Below, piece after piece: positions 59,368 to 64,000 of a stretch of DNA of 64,000 bases. How positions within the stretch are numbered: position 1 is the stretch's first letter; each line of letters begins with the position of its first letter. The notes below the pieces were generated by a model. It did no database searches. It saw only the letters and a list, made by a program, of their open reading frames with translations, and had not been told where the DNA came from. The DNA lies in the NCBI GenBank assembly GCA_021732145.1, contig JAKFVN010000006.1, forward strand, positions 1 through 64,000, in the 5' to 3' direction. This DNA is from Alphaproteobacteria bacterium. GTDB lineage: Bacteria > Pseudomonadota > Alphaproteobacteria > UBA9219 > RGZA01. Made by a program: the position numbers and the translations under genes.

Positions 59368-60657
59368 TTAATTCTTATTGATTGATTGCTTGTGCAGCGG
59401 CGTTGCCCAGTGCAGCGTATTAAAGCGGTTGCAGGATGCGCAAATGCCCTGCCATTCACCATGCGGCTGCTTGCAGGATGTGCACACCCATGCTTCATCG
59501 GGCGGCGCGGAAACCGCCAGATTTTTCCATTGCGCAACGGCAGCTTTATCATTCGTTTGAACATCTTCGATATGCGCCAGCAAATCATAATAATCGCGGC
59601 GCGGATGCGCTTCGGCCAATGCCTTGGCATAACTGCGCGCCTGGCCCCAAAGCCCAGCCTTGGTCAATGCGCGTGCAACAAGGAGTTTTGAGCCCGGATT
59701 GGCCAGATTGCTGTTGGCCAGTTTTTCGGCGGCTTGCGCTTTCTGCAAATCGCTGCGGCCGGTTTTCAAGCTTAAGTATAAATCGCCCAGCTGTTCATGC
59801 CCGCAATGCGGCCATGCGCGTTCAATGAGCGCCGCGGCTTCCTTTGCCTTATCCTGCTTTGCCAGCGCCCTGGCAGATGTCAGCACCGTTGGCACCCAGT
59901 GGGGGTGCATGCGGTCAGCCTGGAGAGTCATTTCAAATGCCTGCGTCGGGTGATTATGTTCCAGCGCTTCGCGCGCGCGTTCGGTCAGCAATGCCGCCTT
60001 GGTATCGCGCCATTCCTTGCGCGGCATGCTGTGGTGAACGCGAAGCTGTTCCAGTGTCTGCATCGCCTTTTCCCAGCTGCGCTGACGCACCAGCACTTCG
60101 AATAACAGTTTTTTGGCAAGCGGCAGTTGTGGATGCTTTTCGGCAAAGCTGGTGGCGGCTTGCAATGCCTCACCCTGCTTGTTGTCGCGCAAATGCTGTT
60201 CAATGATTTGCTTCCACGCATAGGGCGAACTGGTTTCGGCCACCGCGCTGGTGGTGGGTTCCTCTGCCTGCTGCCCTACATGCGATTTCACAAGATCAAC
60301 AATCTGCGATGGGCCAAGCAGCTTTTCAGCCTTGCGCAGGAACTTCACGCCCTTGCCTTTTTTCTGCTCGGAAAACGCGCCAATCGCATCGGTAAGCATT
60401 TTTTGACCCAGGCGCTGCTGGCGCAAATGGGTGTGCATGCGGTAAAGGCGCGGCGTATTGCGGATGGCCGCAATGGTCTTTGCGGTTTTATAGGAAATGA
60501 CAACCAGCAGCGCCACAACGCCCAACGCAAGCGCAGCCGATGTTTCAATAACACTGTCTTTCCATTCAAAGGTAATCCGGCCCGCACGCTCCGCCACCCA
60601 TACGGCGACAAAGACAACCAGAATGATCTTTAAAAGGAATACGAGTAATCTAATCAA
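59368..60657 (-). CDS. HemY-like heme biosynthesis-associated membrane protein (TPR region)
   Basis: MIRLLVFLLKIILVVFVAVWVAERAGRITFEWKDSVIETSAALALGVVAL...; located next to hemD/hemC. Confidence 0.85.
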   Translation of the reverse strand: MIRLLVFLLKIILVVFVAVWVAERAGRITFEWKDSVIETSAALALGVVALLVVISYKTAKTIAAIRNTPRLYRMHTHLRQQRLGQKMLTDAIGAFSEQKKGKGVKFLRKAEKLLGPSQIVDLVKSHVGQQAEEPTTSAVAETSSPYAWKQIIEQHLRDNKQGEALQAATSFAEKHPQLPLAKKLLFEVLVRQRSWEKAMQTLEQLRVHHSMPRKEWRDTKAALLTERAREALEHNHPTQAFEMTLQADRMHPHWVPTVLTSARALAKQDKAKEAAALIERAWPHCGHEQLGDLYLSLKTGRSDLQKAQAAEKLANSNLANPGSKLLVARALTKAGLWGQARSYAKALAEAHPRRDYYDLLAHIEDVQTNDKAAVAQWKNLAVSAPPDEAWVCTSCKQPHGEWQGICASCNRFNTLHWATPLHKQSINKN

Positions 60658-61778
60658 TGGACGGGTTCCTCAGATACTTTTTCTGGCGCTTTCTTTACCG
60701 CAGGTTTTTCTGCTGGCGCAGCAACGGAGGCTGGTGCTGGCGGTTCGGCAACGGGAATGCCGACATCCTTTAAATCATTTAAAACGAGATGTTGCAGGGC
60801 ATTCACTGCTTCTTCGGTCAATGCGCGGTCACGCAGTTTTTCCTGCCAGCTTGCAAAATCCTTTGGCAGTTGCGCGGGGTTTTTCTCGGTAAAGGTTGAA
60901 GCAATACTGGTCGCCCTTGGCCAGTCGCCGGTTACGATGGCCGTTTGCAATTCATCCAGTGATTTGCCGATGGGGGTTCCATCATCCACCTGCCCGCTTT
61001 TTTTGCGCACCACGACCAGCTTTTGCAACTGGATGCCGATTTTATCCATCAGGCCATCGGCCTTATCGAGTTTCTCCCGCGCAAGGAAATCAGGCGCGAG
61101 TGCATGAAGGCCGTTTAGTAATGCAGTGTCGGATGCCAGTGGCTTATCAAAGCCTTTCAGCATATTATAAGCGTGCGCTGATGTTTCATTGGGAATGATG
61201 GTCGCTTCCAGTTCCTTCACATCATTCTGGAAGGATAAACCCAGCTGTGCCTTGCGCGTAATGCGTTCCAGCACCGATAACGCGGCGATGTTCTTTGATT
61301 TGGCCAGCAGTTCCGCCTTGATGTGCTGGCGCAGTTCCGCGTTTTGCTTTTCCCAATCCGCCATTTTGATATTTACGGCAGCGGCCGTGCCGGAAAGCTC
61401 CGCTGTATCCTTTGCTGGCGCTGGCATTTCATTCAGCTTTTGCGCCAGCGCATCCAATTGCTTTTTGAACGTGTCATTCATTACCGTCAGGGTGTTTTCC
61501 TGCGCCTTTAAGCGGCTTGCCATATCGCTCGATGAGTTTTCGGTCATCAATGGCGACACCACCTTGCCTTCGCGTACATCGGCGGTTGACCACAGTTGAT
61601 AGCCGGAAATGCCCAGCGCAAGCAGCGAGAAAATAAATGCAATTGTCGCGCGTGTCGTGCCGGCGACATGCGGCGACTTCGGATTAATCGTTGAATCGGA
61701 TTTCATCAGCGAGGAGCTGGTGGAGGGTTCGTTGGTCATGCGTGGCACCGGTTTATGCAACTGGGTTGTATCAATCAC
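60654..61778 (-). CDS. Mitofilin-like (COG4223-type) inner membrane protein
   Basis: One N-terminal TM, coiled coil, alphaproteobacterial hemC-hemD neighbourhood. Confidence 0.75.
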   Translation of the reverse strand: MIDTTQLHKPVPRMTNEPSTSSSLMKSDSTINPKSPHVAGTTRATIAFIFSLLALGISGYQLWSTADVREGKVVSPLMTENSSSDMASRLKAQENTLTVMNDTFKKQLDALAQKLNEMPAPAKDTAELSGTAAAVNIKMADWEKQNAELRQHIKAELLAKSKNIAALSVLERITRKAQLGLSFQNDVKELEATIIPNETSAHAYNMLKGFDKPLASDTALLNGLHALAPDFLAREKLDKADGLMDKIGIQLQKLVVVRKKSGQVDDGTPIGKSLDELQTAIVTGDWPRATSIASTFTEKNPAQLPKDFASWQEKLRDRALTEEAVNALQHLVLNDLKDVGIPVAEPPAPASVAAPAEKPAVKKAPEKVSEEPVH

Positions 61779-61796
61779 CCCACTAGCATGTGGCTT

Positions 61797-62525
61797 TCAA
61801 AGGCCTTTTGCAAGACAATCCCTTAAACAATCCATCATCGCCTGATGGGTGGGCGATTTTGCAACGAAAACCGATTTCCATGCGGTTTTATCAAGCGATG
61901 CAGCAATGCTGTCGCTCAAGCAAAATGCGCGAAGGCGTTTGGTATTTCCCTGTAGCCCAGCCGCTGTTATGAGGGTATTGAAAATATCCGCCGTGCGCGC
62001 GGAATAAAACAACACGCCCGCCAGTTTGCTTTGCTCCAAGGCATTCAATGTTGCCGCATCAAACTGCTTTACCGCATTGGCGGTATAGACCAGACGCTGG
62101 TCAATGCCAAAACCTGCATCCAGTAACGGCTCATAAAATTCGGTATGCGCATGTTCCGATGTAATATGCAGCAGCGCGCCTGCATTTGGTTGCACCGATG
62201 CCTTGATAAGGCGTGGCAAATCAGCGGATTGCTCAGCGGTGGCGGCGATATTTTTAAAGCCTGCCGCCTTGAACAGGGCTGCGGTTTCCTTGCCTACAAT
62301 AAACATCGGCAATGTTTCGGCGTTTTCCAGCGCTTTGATGCCCACCAGCGCATTGCGGCTGGTAATAATCAGGGCAGATGTGGTTGCAGAAATGGGTTCC
62401 ACGCCCGTAATCGGCTGAATATCCATCATCGGGTCAAGCAATGTACTGGCCCCCAGCGCTTCCACATCCTTTTGCGTTGCGGCGGCATGTTCAATCGCGC
62501 GGGTGATAAGAATAACTGGTTTCAT
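61797..62525 (-). CDS. hemD: Uroporphyrinogen-III synthase
   Basis: MKPVILITRAIEHAAATQKDVEALG...; downstream of hemC; VLFYSARTADIF. Confidence 0.88.
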   Translation of the reverse strand: MKPVILITRAIEHAAATQKDVEALGASTLLDPMMDIQPITGVEPISATTSALIITSRNALVGIKALENAETLPMFIVGKETAALFKAAGFKNIAATAEQSADLPRLIKASVQPNAGALLHITSEHAHTEFYEPLLDAGFGIDQRLVYTANAVKQFDAATLNALEQSKLAGVLFYSARTADIFNTLITAAGLQGNTKRLRAFCLSDSIAASLDKTAWKSVFVAKSPTHQAMMDCLRDCLAKGL

Positions 62526-62526
62526 A

Positions 62527-63474
62527 TTATTCCGGTAAGATGCCTGCGGGAACCTGTTTGCGTAATGCGCGGCCAACTTCGCGGCCAAGGCTTACCGCAT
62601 CGCTGACAACGGCATATTGCTGGCTTTGCCACATGCCCTTGCCGTCGGGGTGCGCAACAAGACCTTGCAGCAGCAAGCCATCGGCATTATGCACTGCAAG
62701 CCCCGCGATGGGGGTGTGGCATGAACCATCCAAGACTTCCAGCATGGCGCGTTCTGCCACCATGGATGACATGGTTTTGGCGCAATTGATGACGCTAAGG
62801 TTGCTGCGAATGCTGTCATCGGTGGCGCGGATTTCAAGGCCGATAATCCCCTGTGCAACCGCAGGCAAAATGCTGGTCGTATCCAGAATGGCGTTGGCAC
62901 GTGATGCAAGCCCAATGCGTTTCAACCCCGCATGGGCAAGCAATGTGGCATCCACCTGCCCGGCTTCCAGCTTTTTAATGCGCGTTTCGATATTGCCGCG
63001 CAGTGGCACGACCTTTAAGTCAGGGCGCTTGTTCAACATCTGCGCCTGGCGGCGAAGGCTGGATGTACCCACCACCGCGCCTGCCGGCAGCGCATCAAGG
63101 CTATCAATGCCATTGGTAATCAGCACATCGCGCGGATCTTCGCGCGTCAGCGTGGCTGCGATTTCAAGGCCTTTGGGCAGCCATGTCGGCACGTCCTTCA
63201 TCGAATGCACCGCAATGTCGATGCGGTTTTCCAACAGCGCTTCTTCCAATTCCTTGGTGAACAGGCCTTTGCCGCCTACATCCACCAGCCGTTCGTCCTT
63301 GCTGCCAAGCACATGATCGCCGGAGGCTTTTAGCACCACGATTTCAACAGCCGCAGAATCATTTAATTCGGGATAATGCTTGCGCAGCTGGGTTAGCACC
63401 GTTTGCGTTTGCGCCAATGCCAATGGACTTGAACGCGTGCCGAGGCGTAATACTTTTGAAAATCGATTCTGCAT
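62527..63474 (-). CDS. hemC: Hydroxymethylbilane synthase
   Basis: LRLGTRSSPLALAQTQTVL; IDIAVHSMKDVPTWLPKGLEIAATLTREDPRDVLI; LEVLDGSCHTPIAG. Confidence 0.97.
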   Translation of the reverse strand: MQNRFSKVLRLGTRSSPLALAQTQTVLTQLRKHYPELNDSAAVEIVVLKASGDHVLGSKDERLVDVGGKGLFTKELEEALLENRIDIAVHSMKDVPTWLPKGLEIAATLTREDPRDVLITNGIDSLDALPAGAVVGTSSLRRQAQMLNKRPDLKVVPLRGNIETRIKKLEAGQVDATLLAHAGLKRIGLASRANAILDTTSILPAVAQGIIGLEIRATDDSIRSNLSVINCAKTMSSMVAERAMLEVLDGSCHTPIAGLAVHNADGLLLQGLVAHPDGKGMWQSQQYAVVSDAVSLGREVGRALRKQVPAGILPE

Positions 63475-63869
63475 TGATGGTCTTTTTTGGGGTGGCTTTC
63501 GAGAAAAAAACGGCGAAGGCCGATTTAGGAAAAAAATTTCGTGGCGGAGATAAAACACAGTTTAGTTAAAGCGTCACCTGAATCTTCATGTGCCAAATGG
63601 CTGATTTCCTAGGGTTTCGTTGCGATGCGACAAAGTGTCGTTAAGCTTTGCTAATTTTCTGCAAATATCCAGTAAAATTTGAGCCAATTTTCGCCAGTTT
63701 TTCTCCGGTAATTAATTGAATTTAACCATAAAATCGCCTGAAACTATTGTAAGCGATGCGCAAATGAAGAGTTTTTTAACGATTACAGTGTTTACTGATA
63801 TGGCTATTAAGAAATTAGGTGGAATTTTGAATTATTTCCGAACGATTTAGGGAAACAAAGAATTATAAC

Positions 63870-64000
63870 ATGAACGTAACTATCGGCGAAAAATTACCAG
63901 AGATTTTCAATCTCGCCAGAGAGCGTTCCGAGCCGAGCCGCGTCAAGCTGGCTGGCATTCTTGCAGACATCTTCCTTTCCGATAACGCACTCAGCGATCG
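63870..64000 (+). CDS. N-terminus of a DUF2336-like protein (truncated by window end)
   Basis: MNVTIGEKLPEIFNLARERSEPSRVKLAGILADIFLSDNALSD. Confidence 0.55.
   Translation, partial: MNVTIGEKLPEIFNLARERSEPSRVKLAGILADIFLSDNALSD

Noticed and set aside
62540-63316. 258-aa plus-strand ORF
   Set aside because: Antisense to hemC, which has unambiguous motifs.

Overview
The window looks like a chromosomal segment of an alphaproteobacterium. It is mostly conserved housekeeping genes: purE/purK, leuA, aroA, cmk, rpsA, ppa, rpsF-rpsR-rplI, hisI, putA, an MsbA-like ABC exporter, corA, gyrA-coaD, class I fba, thiE-like, motAB, bpt, mscS, a P-II gene, a ubiH-like gene, a Bax-inhibitor-1 family gene, HemY-like/mitofilin-like/hemD/hemC, and the start of a DUF2336-like gene. 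I see four tRNAs: fMet, Arg-TCT, Pro-TGG and Lys-TTT. No CRISPR array, rRNA operon or prophage is visible. The most interesting signals are small non-coding or mobile structures: (1) a 1.1-kb toxin-antitoxin islet between an intact tRNA-Arg and an exact 47-bp copy of its 3' end, with no integrase; (2) an exact 75-bp tandem repeat downstream of tRNA-Lys, each unit carrying a copy of the tRNA 3' end; (3) a ~120-nt hairpin element present twice, whose stems differ by compensatory changes; (4) a short palindromic repeat family found at the 3' ends of cmk and rpsA and, in frame as a triplicated 18-aa peptide, inside the ubiH-like gene; (5) a GIY-YIG gene bounded by 27-bp inverted repeats whose stems co-vary; (6) a run of four perfect hairpins after rplI; (7) eight GANTC (CcrM-type) sites in 161 bp, four of them on an exact 11-bp period; (8) a perfect 16-bp parS-like site between ppa and rpsF. 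All calls come from reading the sequence. No database search or folding calculation was run.
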